64,000 bases of DNA from Mesorhizobium sp. Root102 (GTDB lineage: Bacteria; Pseudomonadota; Alphaproteobacteria; Rhizobiales; Rhizobiaceae): contig NZ_LMCP01000020.1 of the NCBI RefSeq assembly GCF_001425625.1, positions 1 to 64,000 of the forward strand. The letters are read 5' to 3'. This document shows, piece by piece, positions 1 through 8,225 of this stretch. The notes below the pieces were generated by a model. The model made no database searches and had not been told where the DNA came from. It was given only the letters and a program-made list of their open reading frames with translations. Within the stretch, counting starts at the first letter, position 1; every line of letters begins with the position of its first letter. Made by a program: the position numbers and the translations under genes.

Positions 1-105
1 GTCGAGCTGATCGTGCCGATCGCCATGGAAGAGAAGCTGCGCTTCGCTATCCGTGAAGGCGGCCGCACCGTCGGTGCCGGCATCGTCGTCACCATCAAAG
101 AGTAA
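1..105 (+). CDS. tuf: Elongation factor Tu, C-terminal end (partial)
   Basis: Frame 1 is open from the window edge to a TAA at 103-105 and gives 34 residues. They match the last strand region of EF-Tu domain III, with LRFAIREGGRTVGAGIVV close to the very C-terminus. EF-Tu brings aminoacyl-tRNA to the ribosome as a GTP complex. Its place just before rpsJ is the usual str-S10 junction. Only the end is present, so the GTPase domain cannot be examined. Confidence 0.95.
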   Translation, partial: VELIVPIAMEEKLRFAIREGGRTVGAGIVVTIKE

Positions 106-174
106 TTTGGACTTAAACCGATCTGTCGCGGGCGCGGGAGCTGCCCGCGCCGCGCCAGAACAAGGAAGTGACGC

Positions 175-483
175 ATGAACGGACAGAATATCCGCATCCG
201 CCTGAAGGCGTTTGACCACCGCGTGCTCGACGCCTCGACGAAGGAAATCGTGTCGACGGCCAAGCGTACCGGTGCCAACGTCCGCGGCCCCATTCCGCTG
301 CCGACGCGGATCGAAAAGTTTACGGTCAACCGGTCGCCTCACGTCGACAAGAAGAGCCGCGAGCAGTTCGAGATGCGCACGCACAAGCGTCTGCTCGACA
401 TCGTCGATCCGACCCCGCAGACGGTCGATGCTTTGATGAAGCTCGATCTGGCCGCCGGCGTCGACGTCGAGATCAAGCTCTAA
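175..483 (+). CDS. rpsJ: Small ribosomal subunit protein S10
   Basis: This 102-residue protein has the usual S10 length and the signature RIRLKAFDHR near the N-terminus, with AKRTGA and GPIPLPTR following. S10 belongs to the 30S head and also acts with NusB in transcription antitermination. The start at 175 follows an AAGGAAG Shine-Dalgarno-like stretch. The gene sits 69 bases after tuf and opens the S10 operon; rplC follows after 61 bases. Confidence 0.98.
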   Translation: MNGQNIRIRLKAFDHRVLDASTKEIVSTAKRTGANVRGPIPLPTRIEKFTVNRSPHVDKKSREQFEMRTHKRLLDIVDPTPQTVDALMKLDLAAGVDVEIKL

Positions 484-544
484 GGGAATGAGAGCGCGGT
501 AAGGGGCGGTGCCCCTGGCCCGGAACTCTAAAGGAATTGAACCG

Positions 545-1273
545 ATGCGTTCAGGTGTGATTGCAAAGAAGGTGGGAATGACCCGCATCTACAACGATGC
601 CGGGGAACATGTTCCCGTCACCGTTCTCCTGATGGAGAACTGCCAGGTCGTGGCCCAGCGTACGCAAGAGAAGAATGGCTACACCGCCGTTCAGCTCGGC
701 GTTGGCCTTGCCAAGGTGAAGAATACGTCGAAGGCGATGCGCGGCCATTTCGCGACCGCTTCCGTTGAGCCGAAGGCGAAGGTCGCAGAGTTCCGCGTCT
801 CCGCCGACAACATGATCGATGTCGGCGCCGAGATCACCGTCGAGCACTTCGTCCCCGGCCAGAAGGTCGATGTGACGGGCACGACGATCGGCAAGGGTTT
901 TCAGGGCGTCATCAAGCGCCACCACATGGGCGGTGGCCGTGCAACGCACGGTAACTCGGTTTCGCACCGTACGCACGGTTCGACAGGCCAGCGCCAGGAC
1001 CCGGGCAAGGTGTTCAAGGGCAAGCATATGGCTGGCCACATGGGCGACACCCGCGTCACCACGCAGAATGTCGAGATCGTATCGACCGACGCCGACCGCG
1101 GCCTGATCCTGATCCGCGGTGCGGTTCCCGGATCGAAGGGCGCCTGGATCCTGGTCCGCGATGCGGCCAAGGTGGCACTGCCGGCCAATGCGCCGAAGCC
1201 TGCCGCGATCCGCGCCGTTGCTGCCGAAAGTGGCGCCAAGAACGAGGCTCCGGCCACAGAGGGAGCGGAATAA
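545..1273 (+). CDS. rplC: Large ribosomal subunit protein L3
   Basis: A 242-residue L3 protein that binds 23S rRNA early in 50S assembly near the peptidyl transferase centre. The start MRSGVIAKKVGMTRIY is typical of L3, and the conserved loop containing THGNSVSHRTHGSTG is present in the middle. An in-frame ATG at 509 would add 12 residues, but 545 has AAAGGA upstream and matches the family N-terminus. The C-terminal tail, about 30 residues rich in Ala, Pro and Glu, is longer than in E. coli. The stop overlaps the rplD start by one base (TAATG). Confidence 0.97.
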   Translation: MRSGVIAKKVGMTRIYNDAGEHVPVTVLLMENCQVVAQRTQEKNGYTAVQLGVGLAKVKNTSKAMRGHFATASVEPKAKVAEFRVSADNMIDVGAEITVEHFVPGQKVDVTGTTIGKGFQGVIKRHHMGGGRATHGNSVSHRTHGSTGQRQDPGKVFKGKHMAGHMGDTRVTTQNVEIVSTDADRGLILIRGAVPGSKGAWILVRDAAKVALPANAPKPAAIRAVAAESGAKNEAPATEGAE

Positions 1274-1893
1274 TGGATCTCAAGATCACAACGCTGGGCG
1301 GCAAGGACGCCGGCAAGGTGGAACTCTCCGACGAGATTTTCGGCCTTGATCCGCGCGAAGACATCCTGCAGCGCGTCGTGCGCTGGCAGCTCGCCAAGAA
1401 GCAGCAGGGCACGCACAAGGCCAAGGGCCGCGCCGAGATCGCGCGCACCGGCGCCAAGATGTACAAGCAGAAGGGTACGGGCCGCGCCCGTCACCATTCG
1501 GCACGTGCTCCGCAGTTCCGCGGCGGCGGCAAGGCCCACGGCCCGGTCGTTCGCAGCCACGAGCACGAACTGCCGAAGAAGGTTCGCGCGCTCGGCCTCA
1601 AGCATGCTCTTTCGGCCAAGGCCAAGAGCGCGTCGATCATCATCATCGACGAGCTGAAGCTGACCGAGGCCAAGACGAAGGCGCTGATCGCGAATTTCGC
1701 GACGCTGGGCCTGACCAACGCTTTGCTGATCGGCGGCGCCGAGCTTGACAAGAACTTCAAGCTGGCGGCGACGAACATCCCCAACATCGACGTGCTGCCC
1801 ATTCAGGGCATCAACGTCTACGACATTCTGCGCCGCGGCACGCTGGTCCTTTCGAAGGCCGCCGTCGAGGCTCTCGAGGAGCGCTTTAAATGA
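1273..1893 (+). CDS. rplD: Large ribosomal subunit protein L4
   Basis: A 206-residue L4 protein, part of the polypeptide exit tunnel wall. The tunnel loop (KGTGRARHHSARAPQFRGGG) and the preceding EIARTGAKMYKQ are clear. In E. coli L4 represses its own operon; whether that happens here cannot be told from the sequence. The start ATG overlaps the rplC stop by one base and the stop overlaps the rplW start by four (ATGA), so translational coupling is likely. Confidence 0.97.
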   Translation: MDLKITTLGGKDAGKVELSDEIFGLDPREDILQRVVRWQLAKKQQGTHKAKGRAEIARTGAKMYKQKGTGRARHHSARAPQFRGGGKAHGPVVRSHEHELPKKVRALGLKHALSAKAKSASIIIIDELKLTEAKTKALIANFATLGLTNALLIGGAELDKNFKLAATNIPNIDVLPIQGINVYDILRRGTLVLSKAAVEALEERFK

Positions 1894-2183
1894 CCGACCT
1901 TCGTCACTACGACGTGATCGTCTCGCCGGCGATCACCGAAAAGTCGACCATGGCCTCCGAGCAGAACCAGGTCGTCTTCAACGTCGCCAAGAAGGCGTCG
2001 AAGCCGGAAATCAAGGCCGCCGTCGAAGCGCTGTTCGGCGTCAAGGTGATGGCCGTGAACACGCTTGTCCGCAAGGGCAAGATCAAGCGCTTCCGTGGCA
2101 CGGTTGGCCGCCAGAGCGACGTCAAGAAGGCGATTGTGACGCTGGCAGATGGCCAGTCGATCGACGTCGCGACGGGTCTCTGA
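1890..2183 (+). CDS. rplW: Large ribosomal subunit protein L23
   Basis: A 97-residue L23 protein, the exit-tunnel-rim protein that docks trigger factor and signal recognition particle. The conserved VISPAITEKST-like start (here VIVSPAITEKSTM) and the GxxxRFRGTVGRQSDVKKAIVTL-type C-terminal half identify it. The ATG at 1890 overlaps the rplD stop codon by four bases; rplB follows after 22 bases. Confidence 0.97.
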   Translation: MTDLRHYDVIVSPAITEKSTMASEQNQVVFNVAKKASKPEIKAAVEALFGVKVMAVNTLVRKGKIKRFRGTVGRQSDVKKAIVTLADGQSIDVATGL

Positions 2184-2205
2184 GCAAGGCCGCGAGGACA
2201 GAAAC

Positions 2206-3039
2206 ATGGCACTGAAAAAATTCAACCCGGTAACGCCCAGCACCCGTCAGCTGGTCATCGTCGACCGCTCGGGCCTCTACAAGGGCAAGCCCGTCAAGGG
2301 TCTGACCGAAGGCCTGACCAAGTCGGGCGGCCGCAACAATCACGGCCGCATCACCGCCCGCTTCATCGGCGGTGGTCACAAGCGTTCGTACCGCATCATC
2401 GACTTCAAGCGCCGCAAGTTCGACGTTGTCGGCACGGTCGAGCGCATTGAATACGATCCGAACCGCACCGCCTTCATCGCGCTGATCAAGTATGACGATG
2501 GCGAGTTGTCCTACATCATCGCTCCGCAGCGTCTGGCTCCCGGCGACAAGGTCGTGTCCGGTGAATCGGTCGACGTGAAGCCGGGCAATGCGATGCCGCT
2601 GGCTTCGATGCCGGTCGGCACCATCGTCCACAACATCGAGCTGAAGCCGGGCAAGGGCGCTCAGGTCGCCCGTTCGGCAGGTGGTTACGGTCAGCTGGTC
2701 GGTCGTGACCAGGGCATGGCGATCCTGCGCCTCAATTCGGGCGAGCAGCGTGTCGTTCACGGCTCCTGCATGGCCACTGTCGGCGCCGTGTCCAATCCGG
2801 ACCACGGCAACATCAATGACGGCAAGGCCGGTCGCACGGTTTGGCGTGGCAAGCGCCCGCACAATCGCGGCGTGACCATGAACCCGGTTGACCATCCGCA
2901 CGGCGGCGGCGAAGGCCGCACCTCGGGTGGCCGCCATCCGGTTTCGCCCTGGGGCAAGCCGACCAAGGGCAAGAAGACGCGGTCCAACAAGGCGACCGAC
3001 AAGTTCATCCTGCGCTCGCGCCATCAGCGCAAGAGCTAA
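2206..3039 (+). CDS. rplB: Large ribosomal subunit protein L2
   Basis: A 277-residue L2 protein, needed for subunit association and peptidyl transferase activity. The start MALKKFNPVTPSTRQ is typical, and the C-terminal NPVDHPHGGGEGRTSGGRHPV block contains the conserved His residues. An upstream in-frame ATG at 2149 lies inside rplW and is not used in the family. The start follows a GAGGACAGAAAC leader. Confidence 0.98.
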   Translation: MALKKFNPVTPSTRQLVIVDRSGLYKGKPVKGLTEGLTKSGGRNNHGRITARFIGGGHKRSYRIIDFKRRKFDVVGTVERIEYDPNRTAFIALIKYDDGELSYIIAPQRLAPGDKVVSGESVDVKPGNAMPLASMPVGTIVHNIELKPGKGAQVARSAGGYGQLVGRDQGMAILRLNSGEQRVVHGSCMATVGAVSNPDHGNINDGKAGRTVWRGKRPHNRGVTMNPVDHPHGGGEGRTSGGRHPVSPWGKPTKGKKTRSNKATDKFILRSRHQRKS

Positions 3040-3055
3040 GAAGAGGTAACGCCAA

Positions 3056-3334
3056 GTGACTCGTTCGATTTGGAAAGGCCCCTTCATTGACGGCTACCTT
3101 CTCAAGAAGGTGGACAAGGTTCGTGAAGGTGGTCGCAATGAGGTGATCAAGATGTGGAGCCGTCGCTCCACCATCCTGCCGCAGTTCGTCGGCTTCACCT
3201 TCGGTGTCTACAACGGCCAGAAGCATGTTCCCGTCTCGGTGAACGAGGACATGGTCGGTCACAAGTTCGGTGAATTCGCTCCGACCCGGACCTATTACGG
3301 TCACGGCGCGGATAAGAAGGCGAAGAGGAAATAA
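3056..3334 (+). CDS. rpsS: Small ribosomal subunit protein S19
   Basis: A 92-residue S19 protein that binds 16S rRNA in the 30S head with S13. MTRSIWKGPFIDGYLLKKV and WSRRSTILPQFVGFTFGVYNG are diagnostic. The start codon is GTG at 3056, preceded by AAGAGGTAACG. rplV starts two bases after the stop. Confidence 0.97.
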   Translation: MTRSIWKGPFIDGYLLKKVDKVREGGRNEVIKMWSRRSTILPQFVGFTFGVYNGQKHVPVSVNEDMVGHKFGEFAPTRTYYGHGADKKAKRK

Positions 3335-3336
3335 TC

Positions 3337-3726
3337 ATGGGCAAGGCCAAAGCTCCGCGCAGGCTTGCTGATAACGAAGCGCGCGCCGTATTGCGCACGA
3401 TCCGTATCAGCCCGCAGAAGCTCAACCTGGTTGCCGCGCTGATCCGCGGCAAGAAGGTCGCGACAGCGCTTTCCGATCTCGAATTCTCGGCCAAGCGGAT
3501 TTCCGGCACGGTCAAGAAGACGCTGGAATCGGCAATCGCCAACGCGGAAAACAACCACGACCTGGATGTCGATGCACTGATCGTGGCGGAAGCCTATGTC
3601 GGCAAGTCGATCGTCATGAAGCGGTTCCATGCCCGTGGCCGTGGCCGCGCCAGCCGTATCGAGAAGCCGTTCTCGCACCTCACGATCGTTGTTCGTGAAG
3701 TCGAAGAAAAAGGGGAGGCCGCATAA
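3337..3726 (+). CDS. rplV: Large ribosomal subunit protein L22
   Basis: A 129-residue L22 protein whose beta-hairpin lines the exit tunnel. The hairpin tip region KRFHARGRGRASRIEKPFSHLTIVV is intact, without the deletions or insertions linked to macrolide resistance in other bacteria. The stop overlaps the rpsC start by one base (TAATG). Confidence 0.97.
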   Translation: MGKAKAPRRLADNEARAVLRTIRISPQKLNLVAALIRGKKVATALSDLEFSAKRISGTVKKTLESAIANAENNHDLDVDALIVAEAYVGKSIVMKRFHARGRGRASRIEKPFSHLTIVVREVEEKGEAA

Positions 3727-4451
3727 TGGGCCAGAAAGTCAATCCGATCGGTCTTCGCCTCGGCATCAACCGCACCTGGGATTCGCGCTGGTTCGCGAAC
3801 ACCGGCGAGTACGGCAAGCTGCTGCATGAGGACATCAAGATCCGCAAGTATCTCGAGAAGGAGCTCAAGCAGGCTGCCATCTCGAAGGTCGTCATCGAGC
3901 GTCCGCACAAGAAGTGCCGCGTCACCATCCACGCCGCGCGCCCGGGTCTGATCATCGGCAAGAAGGGCGCCGACATCGAGAAGCTTCGCAAGAAGCTGAT
4001 GGAGATGACGAAGTCCGAGACGCACCTCAACATCGTTGAAGTGCGCAAGCCGGAAATCGACGCGACCCTGGTCGCCCAGTCGATCGCCCAGCAGCTCGAG
4101 CGTCGTATTGCGTTCCGCCGCGCCATGAAGCGGGCCGTTCAGTCGGCGATGCGCCTCGGTGCCGAAGGCATCCGCATCAACTGCGCCGGCCGTCTCGGCG
4201 GCGCCGAGATTGCGCGCATGGAATGGTATCGCGAAGGCCGAGTGCCGCTGCATACGCTGCGTGCGGACGTCGACTACGGCACGGCCGAAGCGCACACCGC
4301 TTACGGCATCTGCGGCGTCAAGGTCTGGGTGTTCAAGGGCGAGATCCTTGAGCATGACCCGATGGCTTCGGAGCGTCGGGCCAGCGAAAGCGATGCAGCG
4401 CATGGCGGTGGTGGTGATCGCGAACGCGGTCGTCGTCGCGAAAACGCCTGA
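3726..4451 (+). CDS. rpsC: Small ribosomal subunit protein S3
   Basis: A 241-residue S3 protein at the mRNA entry side of the 30S head, where it contributes to helicase activity. MGQKVNPIGLRLG at the start, the KH-domain motif GLIIGKKGADIEKLR near residue 80 and VDYGTAEAHTAYGICGVKVW in the C-terminal domain are all present. A low-complexity Arg/Gly tail (last ~25 residues) is usual for alphaproteobacterial S3. rplP follows after 27 bases. Confidence 0.98.
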   Translation: MGQKVNPIGLRLGINRTWDSRWFANTGEYGKLLHEDIKIRKYLEKELKQAAISKVVIERPHKKCRVTIHAARPGLIIGKKGADIEKLRKKLMEMTKSETHLNIVEVRKPEIDATLVAQSIAQQLERRIAFRRAMKRAVQSAMRLGAEGIRINCAGRLGGAEIARMEWYREGRVPLHTLRADVDYGTAEAHTAYGICGVKVWVFKGEILEHDPMASERRASESDAAHGGGGDRERGRRRENA

Positions 4452-4478
4452 GACATTTAGGAATTTGGAGTTAGAACG

Positions 4479-4892
4479 ATGCTGCAGCCAAAGCGCACAA
4501 AGTTCCGCAAGCAGTTCAAGGGCCGTATCCATGGTACCGCAAAGGGCGGCACCAACCTGGATTTCGGTGGTTTCGGGCTGAAGGCGCTTGAGCCGAACCG
4601 CGTCACCGCACGTGAGATCGAGGCGGCCCGCCGCGCGATCACGCGTGAAATGAAGCGCGCTGGTCGCGTCTGGATCCGTATTTTCCCGGACGTGCCGGTC
4701 ACTTCGAAGCCGACCGAAGTCCGCATGGGTAAGGGCAAGGGCGCGGTCGATTACTGGGCGGCGCGCGTCAAGCCGGGCCGCATCATGTTCGAGATCGACG
4801 GCGTCAATGAAGAAACCGCCCGTGAGGCACTGCGTCTCGGCGCGGCCAAGCTCTCGGTCAAGACGCGCTTCGTGCAGCGCATCGCAGAATAA
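4479..4892 (+). CDS. rplP: Large ribosomal subunit protein L16
   Basis: A 137-residue L16 protein, a late 50S assembly component near the A site. MLQPKRTKFRKQFKGR at the start, WIRIFPDVPVTSKPTEVRMG in the middle and KGKGAVDYWAARVKPG are conserved L16 blocks, including the Arg in the RMGKGKG segment. It lies between rpsC and rpmC in the standard S10 order. Confidence 0.98.
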   Translation: MLQPKRTKFRKQFKGRIHGTAKGGTNLDFGGFGLKALEPNRVTAREIEAARRAITREMKRAGRVWIRIFPDVPVTSKPTEVRMGKGKGAVDYWAARVKPGRIMFEIDGVNEETAREALRLGAAKLSVKTRFVQRIAE

Positions 4893-4905
4893 GGACGGGC
4901 TGATC

Positions 4906-5106
4906 ATGAAAGCCGAAGACATCCGGACCAAGACCCAGGACCAGCTGACCGACGACCTGGCCAGCCTGAAGAAGGAGCAGTTCAACCTGCGCTTCCAGAA
5001 GGCCACCGGCCAGCTCGAGAAGACCGCGCGCGTGAGACAGGTCCGTAAGGACATTGCGCGTATCAAGACCATCGCTGCGGAAAAGTCCGCGGCTAAGAAG
5101 GCTTAA
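4906..5106 (+). CDS. rpmC: Large ribosomal subunit protein L29
   Basis: A 66-residue two-helix protein at the exit tunnel rim. MKAEDIRTKTQDQLTDDLASL and the second helix QFNLRFQKATGQLEKTARVRQVRKDIARIKT are typical. The start at 4906 was chosen because the longer in-frame reading begins inside rplP and adds non-homologous residues. A short Lys/Ala tail follows the usual family end. Confidence 0.96.
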   Translation: MKAEDIRTKTQDQLTDDLASLKKEQFNLRFQKATGQLEKTARVRQVRKDIARIKTIAAEKSAAKKA

Positions 5107-5117
5107 GGACGAAAACC

Positions 5118-5357
5118 ATGCCAAAGCGCATTCTGCAGGGCACCGTCGTCAGCGACAAGAACGAGAAGACGGTTGTCGTCAAGGTCGAACGGCGCTTCAC
5201 GCATCCCGTGATGAAGAAGACCGTGCGCATGACCAAGAAGTACAAGGCGCACGACGAGAACAACGCCCACAAGGTAGGCGATCAGGTGTTCATCCAGGAA
5301 TCGAAGCCGATTTCCAAGGATAAGCGCTGGATCGTCGTGTCTTCGGACCAGGCGTAA
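5118..5357 (+). CDS. rpsQ: Small ribosomal subunit protein S17
   Basis: A 79-residue OB-fold protein that binds the 5-prime domain of 16S rRNA. MPKRILQGTVVSDKNEKTVVV and RRFTHPVMKKTVRMTKKYKAHDE are characteristic. It is the last gene of the classical S10 operon. The 71-base gap to rplN holds a GC-rich hairpin (listed separately). Confidence 0.97.
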   Translation: MPKRILQGTVVSDKNEKTVVVKVERRFTHPVMKKTVRMTKKYKAHDENNAHKVGDQVFIQESKPISKDKRWIVVSSDQA

Positions 5358-5379
5358 ACAACGAATTTTGGACAGACCG

Positions 5380-5402
5380 GGGAGGGGCTTTGAGCCCATC
5401 CC
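5380..5402. other. Hairpin between rpsQ and rplN
   Basis: GGGAGGGGC (5380-5388) and GCCCATCCC (5394-5402) can pair with one mismatch around a five-base loop. No U-tract follows, so it is not a typical intrinsic terminator. It sits at the position where S10 and spc are separate operons in E. coli. Confidence 0.45.
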
Positions 5403-5428
5403 GTTAGAAAAGAAGAAGGCGGCCAGTC

Positions 5429-5797
5429 ATGATTCAGATGCAAACAAACCTCGACGTCGCGGATAATTCCGGCGCCCGTCGTGTCATGTGCATCAAGGTG
5501 CTGGGCGGCTCGAAGCGGAAATACGCTTCCGTGGGCGACATCATCGTGGTGTCGATCAAGGAAGCCATTCCGCGCGGCCGCGTGAAGAAGGGCGATGTGA
5601 TGAAGGCGGTCGTGGTTCGCACGGCCAAGGACATCCGCCGCCCGGACGGCAGCGTGATCCGTTTCGACAAGAACGCGGCCGTTCTCGTCGACAACAAGAA
5701 AGAGCCGATCGGCACGCGTATCTTCGGACCGGTTCCGCGCGAACTCCGCGCCAAGAACCACATGAAGATCATCTCGCTCGCGCCTGAAGTGCTGTAA
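5429..5797 (+). CDS. rplN: Large ribosomal subunit protein L14
   Basis: A 122-residue L14 protein, the same length as in E. coli. It lies at the intersubunit face and contacts 16S rRNA helix 14. LDVADNSGARRVMCIKVLGG, EAIPRGRVKKGDVMKAVVVRT and the C-terminal MKIISLAPEVL are nearly identical to the family consensus. It is the first gene of the spc block. Confidence 0.98.
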   Translation: MIQMQTNLDVADNSGARRVMCIKVLGGSKRKYASVGDIIVVSIKEAIPRGRVKKGDVMKAVVVRTAKDIRRPDGSVIRFDKNAAVLVDNKKEPIGTRIFGPVPRELRAKNHMKIISLAPEVL

Positions 5798-5809
5798 GGA
5801 GCCGGACCA

Positions 5810-6124
5810 ATGCAAAAGATTAGAAAAGGCGACAAGGTCGTCGTGCTGGCCGGCAAGGACAAGGGCCGTTCGGGCGAAGTCCTCTCGGTACAGCCGAAGG
5901 AAGACACCGCGCTGGTGCGCGGCGTCAACATGATCCGTCGTCACCAGAAGCAGTCCCAGTCCCAAGAGGGCGGGATCATCACCAAGGAAGCGCCGATCCA
6001 GCTGTCGAACATCGCGCTGGCCGACCCCAAGGATGGCAAGCCGACCCGCGTCGGTTTCATCTTCCAGAAGGACGGCAAGAAGGTGCGCGTCGCCAAGCGC
6101 TCGGGAGAAGTCATCAATGGCTAA
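5810..6124 (+). CDS. rplX: Large ribosomal subunit protein L24
   Basis: A 104-residue KOW-domain protein that initiates 50S assembly. KIRKGDKVVVLAGKDKGRSGEVL is the KOW motif, and GGIITKEAPIQLSNIAL follows. Its stop overlaps the rplE start by eight bases, so translation of the two is probably coupled. Confidence 0.97.
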   Translation: MQKIRKGDKVVVLAGKDKGRSGEVLSVQPKEDTALVRGVNMIRRHQKQSQSQEGGIITKEAPIQLSNIALADPKDGKPTRVGFIFQKDGKKVRVAKRSGEVING

Positions 6125-6716
6125 GGCTCAAACCACGAAGCCCAAGGCTGAAAGCAAACAGTCCAAGGCTCAGAACACGCCGCGCCTCAAGCAGGTCTAC
6201 AACGAGACCATCCGCAAGGCGCTGCAGGAACAGTTTGGCTACGACAACGAGATGCAGGTTCCGCGCATCGACAAGATCGTGCTGAACATGGGCGTTGGCG
6301 AAGCGACCGCCGATTCGAAGAAGCCTTCGATCGCGGCCGAAGACCTCGCGATGATCGCCGGCCAGAAGGCCGTCGTCACCCGCGCCCGCAACTCGATCGC
6401 CGGCTTCAAGGTCCGCGAGAAGATGCCGATCGGCGCCAAGGTCACGTTGCGCAAGGAACGCATGTACGAGTTCCTCGACCGCCTCGTGAACATCGCACTG
6501 CCGCGCGTCCGCGACTTTCGCGGACTGAATCCGAAGAGCTTCGATGGCCGTGGCAACTATGCCATGGGCATCAAGGAACACATCGTGTTCCCGGAGATCA
6601 ACTACGACAAGGTTGATCAGGTCTGGGGCATGGACGTCATCGTTTGTACGACTGCGAAGACGGACGACGAAGCCAGGGCATTGCTCAAGGCCTTCAACTT
6701 CCCCTTCCGCCAGTAA
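6117..6716 (+). CDS. rplE: Large ribosomal subunit protein L5
   Basis: A 199-residue L5 protein that binds 5S rRNA in the central protuberance. NETIRKALQEQFGYDNEMQVPRI and the IVLNMGVGEA motif are clear. The first ~20 residues (MAKAQTTKPKAESKQ, Lys/Ala/Ser-rich) extend the E. coli length of 179. The ATG at 6117 overlaps rplX by eight bases; a longer reading from 6033 lies wholly inside rplX and was rejected. Confidence 0.96.
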   Translation: MAKAQTTKPKAESKQSKAQNTPRLKQVYNETIRKALQEQFGYDNEMQVPRIDKIVLNMGVGEATADSKKPSIAAEDLAMIAGQKAVVTRARNSIAGFKVREKMPIGAKVTLRKERMYEFLDRLVNIALPRVRDFRGLNPKSFDGRGNYAMGIKEHIVFPEINYDKVDQVWGMDVIVCTTAKTDDEARALLKAFNFPFRQ

Positions 6717-6743
6717 CGGCAGCGAGAAAAGGAAAAATCTGAC

Positions 6744-7049
6744 ATGGCAAAGACCAGCTCAGTCGAGAAGAACAACCGGCGCCGCAAGCTTGCCGACCAG
6801 TACGGTCCCAAGCGCGCTGCCCTCAAGGCGATCATCATGGATCAGTCCAAGCCGATGGAGGAGCGCTTCCGCGCTCAGCTGAAGCTGGCTGCCCTGCCGC
6901 GCAACTCGGCCAAGATCCGCATCCGCAACCGCTGCGAAGTCACTGGCCGTCCGCGCGCCTACTATCGCAAGCTCAAAGTATCGCGCATCGCGCTTCGTGA
7001 TCTCGGCAACAACGGCCAGATCCCGGGCTTGGTCAAGTCGAGCTGGTAA
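6744..7049 (+). CDS. rpsN: Small ribosomal subunit protein S14, zinc-independent form
   Basis: A 101-residue S14 protein. The long form and the lack of CxxC pairs (only one Cys, in RNRCEVTGRPRAYYRK) place it in the zinc-independent class. It binds the 30S head late in assembly. It lies between rplE and rpsH, the standard spc order. Confidence 0.97.
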   Translation: MAKTSSVEKNNRRRKLADQYGPKRAALKAIIMDQSKPMEERFRAQLKLAALPRNSAKIRIRNRCEVTGRPRAYYRKLKVSRIALRDLGNNGQIPGLVKSSW

Positions 7050-7061
7050 GGAGGACATAAC

Positions 7062-7460
7062 ATGTCATTGAGCGATCCTCTCGGCGATATGCTGACCCGC
7101 ATCCGCAACGCGTATGGCCGCAAGAAGTCGAGCGTTTCGACGCCGGCTTCGCGTCTGCGCACCCGCGTCCTCGACGTGCTAAAGGCTGAAGGCTATATCC
7201 GCGATTACAGCCAGACCGACTTCGACAACGGCAAGTCCGAAATCGAGATCGAGCTGAAGTATTTCGACGGCGCGCCGGTCGTGCGCGAAATCGCCCGCGT
7301 CTCGAAGCCAGGCCGTCGCGTCTACGTTTCGGCCAAGTCGATTCCGCAGGTCGCCAACGGCCTCGGCATCGCCATCCTTTCGACACCGAAGGGCGTGATG
7401 GCCGACCACGAAGCACGTGAGCAGAACGTCGGCGGTGAAATCCTCTGCCAGATCTTCTGA
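7062..7460 (+). CDS. rpsH: Small ribosomal subunit protein S8
   Basis: A 132-residue S8 protein that organises the central domain of 16S rRNA. LGDMLTRIRNAYGRKKSSVSTPAS at the start and the C-terminal GIAILSTPKGVMADHEAREQNVGGEILCQIF are family signatures. In E. coli S8 represses the spc operon through its mRNA. Two perfect hairpins lie at and after its stop codon (see findings). Confidence 0.97.
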   Translation: MSLSDPLGDMLTRIRNAYGRKKSSVSTPASRLRTRVLDVLKAEGYIRDYSQTDFDNGKSEIEIELKYFDGAPVVREIARVSKPGRRVYVSAKSIPQVANGLGIAILSTPKGVMADHEAREQNVGGEILCQIF

Positions 7461-7515
7461 TCTGGCGTGTGACCGTGAAAATTGGAATCCGGTCTTCGGG
7501 ATCATGCCCGAAGAC
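7448..7515 (+). other. Two perfect hairpins at the rpsH-rplF junction
   Basis: The first hairpin, CCAGATC/GATCTGG (7448-7465, loop TTCT), spans the rpsH stop codon. The second, GTCTTCGGG/CCCGAAGAC (7492-7515, six-base loop), lies in the 91-base gap. Neither is followed by a U-tract. They are candidate mRNA processing, stability or control structures; the function is unknown. Confidence 0.5.
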
Positions 7516-7551
7516 AGAGACCTGAAACAAGAGAAGTGACGAGGACAACAA

Positions 7552-8085
7552 ATGTCTCGTATTGGAAAGAAACCAGTTTCGCTGCCGCAGGGCGTGACCG
7601 CGACCGTCAACGGCCAGACCGTGACGGCGAAGGGCCCCAAGGGTGAGCTGAAGTTCGTGGTGAACGACGAAGTCCTGGTCAGGATGGAAGGCAGCGAGAT
7701 CGCTGTCCAGCCGCGCGACCAGACCAAGACCGCCCGCTCCAAGTGGGGCATGTCGCGCACGCAGATCGTCAACATCCTGCAGGGCGTAAAGGACGGTTTC
7801 GAAAAGAAGCTCGAGATCACCGGCGTCGGCTATCGTGCGGCACTTCAGGGCAAGAACCTGCAGCTGGCACTTGGCTTCAGCCATGACGTCGTCTACGAGA
7901 CGCCGCAGGGCATCACCATCACGGTGCCGAAGCCGACGGAAATCACCGTGGCCGGCATCGACAAGCAGCAGGTCGGCCAGGTTGCGGCCGAGATCCGCGA
8001 GTACCGTGGTCCCGAGCCCTACAAGGGCAAGGGCGTCCGCTATGCTGGCGAGAAGATCGTCCGCAAGGAAGGCAAGAAGAAGTAG
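7552..8085 (+). CDS. rplF: Large ribosomal subunit protein L6
   Basis: A 177-residue L6 protein near the sarcin-ricin loop and factor-binding site. MSRIGKKPVSLPQGV at the start and the C-terminal EIREYRGPEPYKGKGVRYAGEKIVRKEGKKK are diagnostic. It is followed by an unusually long 140-base gap containing a palindromic repeat before rplR. Confidence 0.98.
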   Translation: MSRIGKKPVSLPQGVTATVNGQTVTAKGPKGELKFVVNDEVLVRMEGSEIAVQPRDQTKTARSKWGMSRTQIVNILQGVKDGFEKKLEITGVGYRAALQGKNLQLALGFSHDVVYETPQGITITVPKPTEITVAGIDKQQVGQVAAEIREYRGPEPYKGKGVRYAGEKIVRKEGKKK

Positions 8086-8088
8086 TGG

Positions 8089-8131
8089 GCTTGGCCCCGA
8101 AAAGTTGAAGACTTTTCGGAAAGGACCAAGC
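8089..8131. repeat. Palindromic intergenic element, copy 1 (rplF-rplR)
   Basis: GCTTGG (8089-8094) pairs with CCAAGC (8126-8131), and inside these CGAAAAGT pairs with ACTTTTCG around a TGAAG loop. The core AAAAGTTGnAGACTTTTCGG recurs at 8617-8636. It resembles the short palindromic elements (type GCATGATCCCGAAAAGT...) that I know from rhizobial genomes. Confidence 0.6.
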
Positions 8132-8225
8132 TAAAGAAGTGTAACGCCGCGGGGAGCGGTCGCGGGAGGCGCTTTCGCCTACCGCATATGGCGGCCCCCG
8201 TTTTTTGAAGGCAAGGAAGACCATC

